A DNA stretch of 36,873 nt from Flavobacteriales bacterium (lineage in GTDB: Bacteria > Bacteroidota > Bacteroidia > Flavobacteriales_E > Vicingaceae), in the NCBI GenBank assembly GCA_029262875.1, contig JAJCYO010000063.1, positions 1 to 36,873 of the forward strand, read 5' to 3'. The stretch's first letter is position 1. Every line of letters starts with the position of its first letter. The notes under the pieces were generated by a model. That model did not search any database and was not told the origin of the DNA. It saw only the letters and a program-made list of their open reading frames with translations. Shown here piece after piece: positions 23,915 through 32,024 of the stretch. The position numbers and the translations under genes are program-made.

Positions 23915-24700
23915 ATGAAAAAGCTGTTATTAATTTCACTCCTGTTTTGTGTGTTGCTCACAAAAGCGCAGCATTCACCTTATTTTTTTCCTGATTCCGT
24001 TTATGATGAAGGTATTATAGACGATGAACATCGAGCGAAAGCTGGGCAAATATATTTTTTTCCAGATGAATCCAAGTATGTAGATAACCTGATCAAGGAC
24101 GAAGATGGTGTTTACGAATTGAGACCTTTTGGGGAAATCAAGTGTATTCTTTATTTAAAACATTCTGTAAGGTATTATTATGAAAAGTACCTTAAAGATG
24201 CTAAAATGAATAAAGAAGATTGGGATTATAGGGATAAAATTGGGGATAAAGGGAGGGTCGTCTATGGAGATGAATTTTCTTACCTCGTTTTTGTATTAAA
24301 AGTTAACGGGAAACTGATAAAAAGTTGGAGAGAACCATTGTATGCTTATGCATTTCTCAATTGGACCCAATTTGATTACAAGATTTGGTATAGACAAGAA
24401 GGTTCTAGTGAAAATTATGACAATTATAAATACATGAATTGTGAACCATGCCATTATCCATTGTATGATTATTTATCAAAAAATGTGACAAAAGGAAGTT
24501 ATAAAGTGGAATTAGAAGTCTACCCAGGCATGATGAAATGTAATTCCATTGAAGACAAAGGTCCGGATATTATGGCCAAGGGGGAATTTATTTTGACCAT
24601 AGATGGATCGGAAGCTAAGGCAATTAAAAACACTAAGAAATCAAAAAACACTCCTTTTGATTTTATAAAGAAGATTCGATTGACAAGAAAAAGGAGATGA
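23915..24700 (+). CDS. Secreted protein of unknown function, first gene of the caspase operon
   Basis: A 261-residue protein (264 if the ATG at 23906 is used). The signal peptide begins MKKLLLIS and ends near TKAQ. I do not recognise the family. It has a pair of near-identical PYFFPD/IYFFPD segments near 23 and 48, a CEPCHYP motif near 176 that could bind a metal or form a disulfide, and a lysine/arginine-rich tail. Its TGA overlaps the ATG of the WD40-caspase gene (ATGA), so the two are almost certainly translated together. No clear TAnnTTTG box precedes it; TACTGTTTG at 23867-23875 has one extra base in the spacer. Confidence 0.7.
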   Translation: MKKLLLISLLFCVLLTKAQHSPYFFPDSVYDEGIIDDEHRAKAGQIYFFPDESKYVDNLIKDEDGVYELRPFGEIKCILYLKHSVRYYYEKYLKDAKMNKEDWDYRDKIGDKGRVVYGDEFSYLVFVLKVNGKLIKSWREPLYAYAFLNWTQFDYKIWYRQEGSSENYDNYKYMNCEPCHYPLYDYLSKNVTKGSYKVELEVYPGMMKCNSIEDKGPDIMAKGEFILTIDGSEAKAIKNTKKSKNTPFDFIKKIRLTRKRR

Positions 24701-27700
24701 GCAATAAATGCTACATAACGGCATTGATACTGCTTATTTTTAGCAGTGTTTTATTGGCTCAACAACCCAGTATTGTGTTGCAACAGGGACACAAAGAGGC
24801 TATTGAAGAAATTGTTTTTAACGCCAAAGGATCCATTATGGCGACTGGATCTAATGATGGACATATTAACTTGATAGACCCTTACACAGGGCTTATTATT
24901 CATACCTTTAAAGGACATACAAAAGGTGTATTCAGAATAATTTTTAGCAACAAACACCTAATTTCAGCCTCAACCAAAGAAATTATTGTTTGGGATTTGA
25001 ACACAGAAAAAGAAGTATTCAGAACTAAATCTGGTCTTCAGCATAAGGAAAATTTAGCTGTTTCAGCTGATGGTAAACTACTTGCGTTTTCGGAGAGAAC
25101 TTACAAACCTACTATTCTATTTATAGATAACGAAGGTCATGAAATTGGAGAAGAAATGCTTAAAATTAAAATGGAAGATCGATTGAGTGTAAGGAGTCTT
25201 GAATTTACAAAGGGTGGTAAAAACTTGCTTATAGGAAGTAGTAGTGCAGCATATCTATGGAACATAGAGACACAAAGTGTCGACAAAAAAATGCCTACAC
25301 AACAGCTACCTCGATTAAATTATATTGACAATAGTAATTTCCAATATTATGCAGCAAACGATTATTTAAACTGGCAGGTTTGGGACCTAAACAAAGGTAA
25401 ATACGTTAATAATTTTGAAGGAAAGAAAGGAGATGATGGAGAGTTAAACAGGAATGATTTTGCAATATTTAATAGTAACCATACCATACTTGGGGTAACA
25501 GAGAATAATTTTTTTAAATTATATGACTTGAAAAATGGAGCGTATCTCAGAAAATGTGAAGCGCTAAAAAGAGTGCCAAGAGAAGGTAGGTTTAGGAAGG
25601 GAATTATTACTGCAGCTGCTTTTAACCCAAGGGGAGAATTGCTGGTGGTTGCCACTCAGTTTACTTATTACGACAAGGACGAACCTTTTATTTTATTACG
25701 ATATTTTGATGTGTCATCAGGAAGAGAAATCAGAATGACAGATGGTTATTCTGCTAACGTCAACTTAGTGAAATTTAGTCCTGATGATAAAAAATTAGCC
25801 ATTACTGGTATCAACCCAACTAAAATATGGAGTTTAGGGAAAGCGGAAAACTGCCTTGAACCGCTAAGTGAAGCAACCAATAAACCACTATCTGTTTTCT
25901 GGAGCCCTGATAGCAAAGTCTTGCTAACTCATGGGGACTGGCGTACTAAAACAACCCTGACCGATTTAACCACCAAAGACGAGAAATTGTTTGATAAACA
26001 TTTTTATTACCGTTATAAAGTTCATACAGGAAAAGACTTCTTAGTGTCTCCTGATTTTACTGTAATGATGGGCACCAATAGAGCACATCATTATTTTACC
26101 GGTGAGATTTTTTGCGAATTTGATCTTAAGAAAGACTATTTCCGTAAGAAGGTGGGAGAACCGAGTTTAAGAAACCATCCTATGGTCATTACACCTGATA
26201 ATAAAACTTTAGTGATTCTTACCTATCAAAGTGGGCTCAATCTCACATTCATTGATTTAAACAATTGTGAAAAATCGGGGATTATGAATATCCCGACCAA
26301 AACGAAAAATGGAAGTAATTTTATAAGAGATAACTATAAAATAAGAATAAGTCAATCAGGGAAATACTTAGCCACTATTGGTGCATTTGTTGAAATTATC
26401 GATCTTGAGAAAAAAGAAATCATTTTAAGTATTGAAGGAAGTGCTATTAGAAGAAAATTACCTTATAACGATGCATCCTTTAGTTTTGATGATAACTACA
26501 TTGCCTTAGCGGGGAGAAACGGAGATATAACCGTTTGGGATATTGCACAGAAAAAAGAAATCCAAACACTTAAAGGACATCAAGACCAAGTAACCTCCGT
26601 AAGCTTTATGCATAAAAAAAATGTATTGGCAAGTGGTGGAATGGATGATAGAGTGATGTTGTGGAATGCTGAAACGGGAAAAGAAATCGCAACCATGGTT
26701 AATATTGATGATGATGATTATATCGTAGTTACACCTGATAACTATTATTTTTCTTCTAAAAAAGCCTTAGAAAATGCGGCATTCCGATTGAAAAATCAAG
26801 TGTTACCCTTTGAGCAATTTGATTTGAAGTACAATCGACCAGACAAGGTGATTAAACGAATTGGAACAGCTTCTATCATCAAAATAAAAATGTATAAAAA
26901 AGCCTATGAAAAGCGATTAAGAAAATCTGGGTTCACCGAAGAAATGCTCGGAGATGAATTTAACCTTCCTGAGTTAAAAGTTGTTGATAAATACAATTTG
27001 GTTACCACTACATCAGAAACCACCTTCAAATTTAATGTTAAAGGACATGATAATCTATACCCTTTAGATAGACTGTTGGTATACATCAATAATGTTCCCG
27101 TTGATGGACCAAATGGTGTGAAAATAGCAACTGGGCAACCAAAAAAAATAGAGCAAGAGATACAAGTTCAACTGTCACAAGGAATCAATAAAATTCAAGT
27201 TTCGGTAATTAATGTTAAAGGAGTAGAAAGTATCAGAGACGCATTTGAAGTGGCCTTGGATAAGGAAGCAACTAAACCTGATTTATATGTGTTGGCAGTT
27301 GGTATATCTGAATATACTAATGAAGAAAGAAACTTGACCTATGCAGCAAAGGATGCTCAAGATATTGTTAATTCACTGAATAAAAGTAAGCAGTACAATA
27401 AGGTTCATGTAAAATTGATTCTAAATAAGGAAGCTACAAAAAGTAACATCTTAAAAAAAGCAGCCTTTTTAAAAGATTCAAGAATTGATGATCAGGTTAT
27501 GGTCTATATTTCCAGTCATGGTCTGTTGGACGATCAATTGGATTATTACTTAGCAACTACTGATGTTAATTTTAATAACCCGTCAGAAAAAGGGCTTCCT
27601 TATGATCAAATAGAACAGTTGTTGGAGAAGGTGAAATCAAGAAATAGATTAGTATTAATTGATGCCTGTCACTCGGGAGAAATAGATAAAGAAGAGATGA

Positions 27701-28089
27701 TACTTGCTAATGGCAACTCCAATCAAAATGTAAAAGCAACATCAAAAAGCGGCACTAAAATTGTAGTGCCTAAAACAGGTTTGAAGAATTCGTTTAGCTA
27801 CATGCAAACGCTTTTTTCAGATGTATCAAAGGGTTTAGGAGCAACGATAATTTCTGCAGCAGGTGGTATGGAATTTGCTTATGAAACCAATGATAAAAAA
27901 AATGGAATCTTTACCTATTCGATAATAGAAGGGTTAGAATCCAAAAATGCAGACTTAAACAAAGATGGGGAAGTTCAACTAACTGAACTTCAATCGTACA
28001 TACAATATAGAGTACACCAACTTAGTGGAGGGCTACAAGTTCCAACAGTGCGTAAAATTAATAGCTACAACGATTTCGTTATCTATTAG
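24697..28089 (+). CDS. WD40-repeat caspase-family (C14) protein, exported
   Basis: A 1130-residue protein. A signal peptide (about 1-21) precedes WD40 repeats (about 25-680; clear blades at GSNDGHINLIDPYTG, STKEIIVWDL, GRNGDITVWDIAQKKE and GGMDDRVMLWNAETGKE). A linker domain contains LPFEQFDLKYNRPD, and an Ig-like region leads to a caspase-like domain from about 860 (LYVLAVGISEYTN). The catalytic dyad is present: His941 in YISSHGLLDD and Cys991 in LIDACHSGE. A calcium-loop-like DLNKDGEVQLTE follows at about 1086-1097. Bacterial WD40-caspases with these motifs are known in Bacteroidota, but their substrates are mostly unknown. A periplasmic or outer-surface location is inferred from the signal peptide, unlike classical cytosolic caspases. 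It is followed 57 bases later by a metallopeptidase gene. Confidence 0.9.
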   Translation: MSNKCYITALILLIFSSVLLAQQPSIVLQQGHKEAIEEIVFNAKGSIMATGSNDGHINLIDPYTGLIIHTFKGHTKGVFRIIFSNKHLISASTKEIIVWDLNTEKEVFRTKSGLQHKENLAVSADGKLLAFSERTYKPTILFIDNEGHEIGEEMLKIKMEDRLSVRSLEFTKGGKNLLIGSSSAAYLWNIETQSVDKKMPTQQLPRLNYIDNSNFQYYAANDYLNWQVWDLNKGKYVNNFEGKKGDDGELNRNDFAIFNSNHTILGVTENNFFKLYDLKNGAYLRKCEALKRVPREGRFRKGIITAAAFNPRGELLVVATQFTYYDKDEPFILLRYFDVSSGREIRMTDGYSANVNLVKFSPDDKKLAITGINPTKIWSLGKAENCLEPLSEATNKPLSVFWSPDSKVLLTHGDWRTKTTLTDLTTKDEKLFDKHFYYRYKVHTGKDFLVSPDFTVMMGTNRAHHYFTGEIFCEFDLKKDYFRKKVGEPSLRNHPMVITPDNKTLVILTYQSGLNLTFIDLNNCEKSGIMNIPTKTKNGSNFIRDNYKIRISQSGKYLATIGAFVEIIDLEKKEIILSIEGSAIRRKLPYNDASFSFDDNYIALAGRNGDITVWDIAQKKEIQTLKGHQDQVTSVSFMHKKNVLASGGMDDRVMLWNAETGKEIATMVNIDDDDYIVVTPDNYYFSSKKALENAAFRLKNQVLPFEQFDLKYNRPDKVIKRIGTASIIKIKMYKKAYEKRLRKSGFTEEMLGDEFNLPELKVVDKYNLVTTTSETTFKFNVKGHDNLYPLDRLLVYINNVPVDGPNGVKIATGQPKKIEQEIQVQLSQGINKIQVSVINVKGVESIRDAFEVALDKEATKPDLYVLAVGISEYTNEERNLTYAAKDAQDIVNSLNKSKQYNKVHVKLILNKEATKSNILKKAAFLKDSRIDDQVMVYISSHGLLDDQLDYYLATTDVNFNNPSEKGLPYDQIEQLLEKVKSRNRLVLIDACHSGEIDKEEMILANGNSNQNVKATSKSGTKIVVPKTGLKNSFSYMQTLFSDVSKGLGATIISAAGGMEFAYETNDKKNGIFTYSIIEGLESKNADLNKDGEVQLTELQSYIQYRVHQLSGGLQVPTVRKINSYNDFVIY

Positions 28090-28118
28090 TTTAGCTGGGA
28101 ATAGACAAGGGATTTACA

Positions 28119-28126
28119 TATATTTG
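28119..28126 (+). promoter_or_regulatory. -7 box TATATTTG before the M48-like gene
   Basis: TATATTTG fits the TAnnTTTG consensus exactly and lies 20 bases before the ATG at 28147. No TTTG/TTG is found at the expected 19-20-base spacing. It may be an internal promoter for the downstream part of the caspase operon, or a chance match in AT-rich DNA. Confidence 0.45.
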
Positions 28127-28146
28127 ATTAATAAATTGCACTTCTA

Positions 28147-29793
28147 ATGATCAAAAATTCTCGTAAGGCAAGTGGTTTATGGATACTATTGTTCCTGTTG
28201 ATGCAATCGTTCTGTTCATTTGCATATGAGCCTACTCCAGATCAGAAAAATAAAGAAGCGGTAACTAAAACTGTTTACCGAAACATTGTCCGATCAATTG
28301 GTGATGGCAGACAAGCCCCTATACTCATTTTTGCGTTCAACAAAACAACACAAGAAAATTACACCACTTACTATAGCCCTAAACGAAAAACTATCATTGT
28401 TGGAGAAGGCATTTATAACATTGCCGTTTCTTTTGGCGCTGATTCATTAGATGCCTTAGCATTTGTAATTGGACATGAATTATCTCACTATTATAAAGAC
28501 CATGGATGGGGAATGTCATTCGGTGCTGCTCCAGAAGATTTCACGATAGCAAAAGAAATTTACGACTCTGATCTGACTATGGATCGAAAAAAAATAATGG
28601 AAGCTGAAGCCGATTATTTTGGATGTTTATACGGTTATCTTGCGGGTTACAATACCTTAAAAGTAGGTGGGAAATTCATTTCAGCTTTCTATGATATTGG
28701 AGTTTCTGAGGTTACTCCTGGCTACCCAAGTAAAGAAGATCGAATTAAAATTGTTGGAGAAGTTAATGAAAAATTAGCTCAACTAATTCCCATTTATGAA
28801 ACGGCAAACATGCTAAGTCTTGTAGGTAATTATGAAGAAAGCGCAAGGTGTTTTGAACATGTCGCAACTTTTTTTCCAAGTAGAGAAATTTATAACAATG
28901 CTGGTGTAAACAAGGTTGTCCACGCGTTTAGCTTATTCAAAAAAGAAGAATATGACTACTTTTACCCTTTTGGATTGGACGAAGGAAGCAGGTTAAATCA
29001 AGGTGGAGCCAAAGGCGGTGAAATTATCTTAAGGGAAGAATTACTCAAAGAAGCGATTACCCATTTTGAAAAAGCAACTCAATTGGATAAAAATTACATT
29101 CCTGCTTACATCAATACTGCGCTCTCTTATGATTTAATAGGAGAAAAAGAAATGGCATTAGCAATGGCATCAAAAGCTGTACGCATGGCAGAGGAGAAAG
29201 GAGATACCGCTTTAATGGCCAATGCACTTATTGCCAAGGGAATTGTACAAGCACATCTCGACAATGAAAAAGCCGCTAAATTGTCATTTAATGGTGCGAT
29301 GATAGGAAATGAAAGAATAGCAAAATTAAATCTATCCGTACTTAAAAAAGGAAAACCGTTTCAAGATTTAATGAGCAAGAAAGAATCTGCGGAAATTCTC
29401 TCCAAAGGATTAGAATCTATTAATGAAGTAGATCCATCGTTGATGGAGGTTTTGTTGGAAGATGCACAAATGATTTCCTTAAAAAGTCAAACCAAAGAAA
29501 GGCGTAAAATGAAAGTCTATTCTTACAATAAAGACGGAATTAAAGCTTTACATGTCAAGCATTTCACCAAACCTATCAACGAACAATCATTTATTTTTAC
29601 AGATAATGAGTACGGAGGAAGTACAGCGAGAGGTATTAAGCAAAACGATCAAATGGATGAAGTGATTAAAGCTTACGGAATTCCTGCAAAAATTACGAGT
29701 GGAATAAAAGGAAATTATTTTGTGTACAAACAAACACGTATTATTTTTAGAACCAATGAACATGACAGGGTATCAGATTGGATACTCTATTAA
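28147..29793 (+). CDS. M48-like zinc metallopeptidase with TPR repeats
   Basis: A 548-residue exported protein. After a signal peptide (about 1-26) comes a metallopeptidase domain with GHELSHYYKDH (zinc ligands His110 and His114, catalytic Glu111) and a downstream EAEADYFG (Glu152 the likely third ligand, Asp156). This is the arrangement of M48 peptidases such as BepA and LoiP, which act in periplasmic quality control of outer-membrane proteins. TPR-like helices follow (about 205-245 and 295-385). BepA has the same peptidase-TPR order. The last 100 residues form an unassigned domain with a KAYGIPAKITSGIKGNYFVY stretch. No lipobox is visible. It lies between the caspase gene and the OmpA-TPR gene (11-base gap), so it probably works on the same envelope complex. 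Confidence 0.87.
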   Translation: MIKNSRKASGLWILLFLLMQSFCSFAYEPTPDQKNKEAVTKTVYRNIVRSIGDGRQAPILIFAFNKTTQENYTTYYSPKRKTIIVGEGIYNIAVSFGADSLDALAFVIGHELSHYYKDHGWGMSFGAAPEDFTIAKEIYDSDLTMDRKKIMEAEADYFGCLYGYLAGYNTLKVGGKFISAFYDIGVSEVTPGYPSKEDRIKIVGEVNEKLAQLIPIYETANMLSLVGNYEESARCFEHVATFFPSREIYNNAGVNKVVHAFSLFKKEEYDYFYPFGLDEGSRLNQGGAKGGEIILREELLKEAITHFEKATQLDKNYIPAYINTALSYDLIGEKEMALAMASKAVRMAEEKGDTALMANALIAKGIVQAHLDNEKAAKLSFNGAMIGNERIAKLNLSVLKKGKPFQDLMSKKESAEILSKGLESINEVDPSLMEVLLEDAQMISLKSQTKERRKMKVYSYNKDGIKALHVKHFTKPINEQSFIFTDNEYGGSTARGIKQNDQMDEVIKAYGIPAKITSGIKGNYFVYKQTRIIFRTNEHDRVSDWILY

Positions 29794-29804
29794 TTATATG
29801 ACTT

Positions 29805-32024
29805 ATGAAAAACAAGAGTAAAAAAGTACTAAGCCTACTATTTCTTATTGGAATGGTTAATATGGCTTTTGGTCAGATCAATGTTAGGATTTTGGACAAG
29901 GATATCGAATTGGAAATTACCAAATTAGACGAATTGAATTCCACTTATGAAGAGACTAACCTTTCCATTACCCCTAGTGGAAAGTATATCTTTTACCAAT
30001 CAGAGCGACCAAGTGGGCCAGATGCTAAAATATATAAAGCCAGTAATGGTAACTTAAGGTACGATGCCAATATTTGGTATTCCAAAAAATCCGGAGCAGG
30101 TTGGGCCAAGCCAAGAGCCATTAATGCTCCTGCTGGAAGCTCGAGTAATGAGGATGAACCGATGGTGTCACCTGATGGAAAAACGGTTGCATTTCAGAGC
30201 TGGAGAACAGGATGGGAGATGTCTGGTGGCCCTTATTATGTTTCTCAATTGTATGGAGAAACATGGGGAAGCCCTAAAGGAATGGGAAGTGGAATAAATG
30301 ATTTCTTTGTGGATATGTCAGAAATTGGAGGAAATGGAACTGATGGTGCTGCCATCTCTCCTGATGGGAAGAAATTTGTCTTTGCCTGGGGGAAAGATTA
30401 TTACGGAAAATTAGACCTTTATATGAGTACAAAAAGCGCTAACGGTACATGGTCTTATCCTAAAAAAATGAAAATCAGTACACCTGGAGATGAACGATCT
30501 GTCTTTTTTGGATCAGATAGTAAAACCTTGTTCTTTTCTTCAGATGGTTATAAAGGGTTTGGTGGGTTAGATATTTACAAAACAATAATCGATGATAAGG
30601 GCGCTGCTAAAGAAGTGCTTAATTTGGGTAAAAAATTCAACACATCAAGAAATGATTTTGGATTCATTATTACTGCCAATGGTGAGGAAGCTTATTTTGT
30701 GAGAGATCATGATATTTATAACGCCACCATTAAGAACCCACCAGTAGAATTGTTGCCAACCAAAACGGCTTTAGTAAAAGGAACTGTTAAAAATGACGTA
30801 GGAAAAGGAGTTAAAGGACAACTGAAATTGGTTGAAGTAGAATCAGGGAAAGTTGAACTAACGGCTTTCTCTAACACCTTTGATGGTTACTACTCTCTCT
30901 ATGTTAATGATGCAAGAAAAAAATACAGAGTAGAACTATTTATTGAAGGAGAAAAAGTAGAAGAGGCAGATATTGTAGTAGATGAAAAATCACCTTACTC
31001 AGAGATTACTTTAGATTTTACGTACACCAAAACAGTAGAAGAAAAAGTAGTTGAGGCAATTCCTGAAAAAGAAGACAGTATGATTATTGTGAGTGACAAT
31101 GCGTTTGAAAGAATTCATTTTAGCTATAAGAGTTCACAACTTACCATGAAAGCATTGTTTAAATTGAGAAGCACTGTTAAATTTCTAAAAACCAATTCAG
31201 CTTCTACTATATTGGTTACGGGCTATGCTGACCCTGTTAATGATGATGAATTTAATACGAAAATATCAATGAATCGTTCAGTTGCGGTAGCACAATTTCT
31301 TAGGGGTGGGGATATTGATGATGAACGAATAATCGCAGAATATTTTTCAAGATGTTACTTCATTAAAAAAGCGGTGAAAGATCCTGTTATGAACATTAGA
31401 AGAGTTGACATTTCATTGATAGATAAAAATGACCTTGCACTTTTAGATAGAAACATTATTAATCTGAAAGCAATGACTTCCACAGGAAAACCTCCAGGTG
31501 GAGCCAGCTCAATGAGAGGTAGAGTTGCTCCGACTCCCGCAAAAGAAAAATACATCAATACAAACGTGATCGATTTAGATACCTTGCCAGACATAGAATC
31601 TGGTGGAGGTTTTGGTTTGTTTAGCGAGTATGCCATCAATTTAAAAGAGGTGAACGATTACCTGATAGATCACCCTGAAGATGCTCAAAAGTTTTTTGAA
31701 AGAGGACTGTTGAATTACCTAATGGATGATTATAACAGTGCCTTAACTGATTTTGATAAGACCATTTTATTAGGAAATGATAATGAAGAAGTGTATTACT
31801 ACAGAGGCGTATTGAATTTCGAAACGGCTAAATATGAAGATGCCATGTCCGATTTTAGTCAAGCCAGAGAATTGGAGCCCAATAAAGCGGTGCTCTATTT
31901 TTATATGGGAGAGGTTCAGTATTACCTAAAAAATGATGATAAAGCATGTGAGTATTGGCTAAAAGCGGAAAGCATGTCACCTGGATCTGCATCAAAACGT
32001 ATCAACCAGTTCTGTATTAAGTAA
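29805..32024 (+). CDS. PD40 / carboxypeptidase-regulatory-like / OmpA / TPR envelope protein
   Basis: A 739-residue exported protein. It has a signal peptide (1-23), PD40 propeller blades (about 45-300: VSPDGKTVAFQSWRTG, ISPDGKKFVFAWG, FGSDSKTLFFSSDGYKGFGGLDIYK), a carboxypeptidase-regulatory-like beta domain (about 320-405), an OmpA-like domain (about 430-545) and C-terminal TPRs (about 620-735). The OmpA domain keeps the GYADP aspartate, the NRSVAVAQFL helix and the NIRRVDI end, so wall binding is plausible but somewhat diverged. PD40, OmpA, a carboxypeptidase-like domain and TPR occur together in the T9SS protein PorE, in a different order. I would not call it PorE on architecture alone. 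Its TAA overlaps the ATG of the next gene (TAATG). Confidence 0.88.
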   Translation: MKNKSKKVLSLLFLIGMVNMAFGQINVRILDKDIELEITKLDELNSTYEETNLSITPSGKYIFYQSERPSGPDAKIYKASNGNLRYDANIWYSKKSGAGWAKPRAINAPAGSSSNEDEPMVSPDGKTVAFQSWRTGWEMSGGPYYVSQLYGETWGSPKGMGSGINDFFVDMSEIGGNGTDGAAISPDGKKFVFAWGKDYYGKLDLYMSTKSANGTWSYPKKMKISTPGDERSVFFGSDSKTLFFSSDGYKGFGGLDIYKTIIDDKGAAKEVLNLGKKFNTSRNDFGFIITANGEEAYFVRDHDIYNATIKNPPVELLPTKTALVKGTVKNDVGKGVKGQLKLVEVESGKVELTAFSNTFDGYYSLYVNDARKKYRVELFIEGEKVEEADIVVDEKSPYSEITLDFTYTKTVEEKVVEAIPEKEDSMIIVSDNAFERIHFSYKSSQLTMKALFKLRSTVKFLKTNSASTILVTGYADPVNDDEFNTKISMNRSVAVAQFLRGGDIDDERIIAEYFSRCYFIKKAVKDPVMNIRRVDISLIDKNDLALLDRNIINLKAMTSTGKPPGGASSMRGRVAPTPAKEKYINTNVIDLDTLPDIESGGGFGLFSEYAINLKEVNDYLIDHPEDAQKFFERGLLNYLMDDYNSALTDFDKTILLGNDNEEVYYYRGVLNFETAKYEDAMSDFSQARELEPNKAVLYFYMGEVQYYLKNDDKACEYWLKAESMSPGSASKRINQFCIK

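Noticed and set aside
29805..32024. Calling the PD40-OmpA-TPR protein PorE of the T9SS core
   Set aside because: Similar domain types occur in PorE, but the domain order differs and no other core T9SS genes (PorK, PorL, PorM, PorN) are nearby. Architecture alone is not enough.
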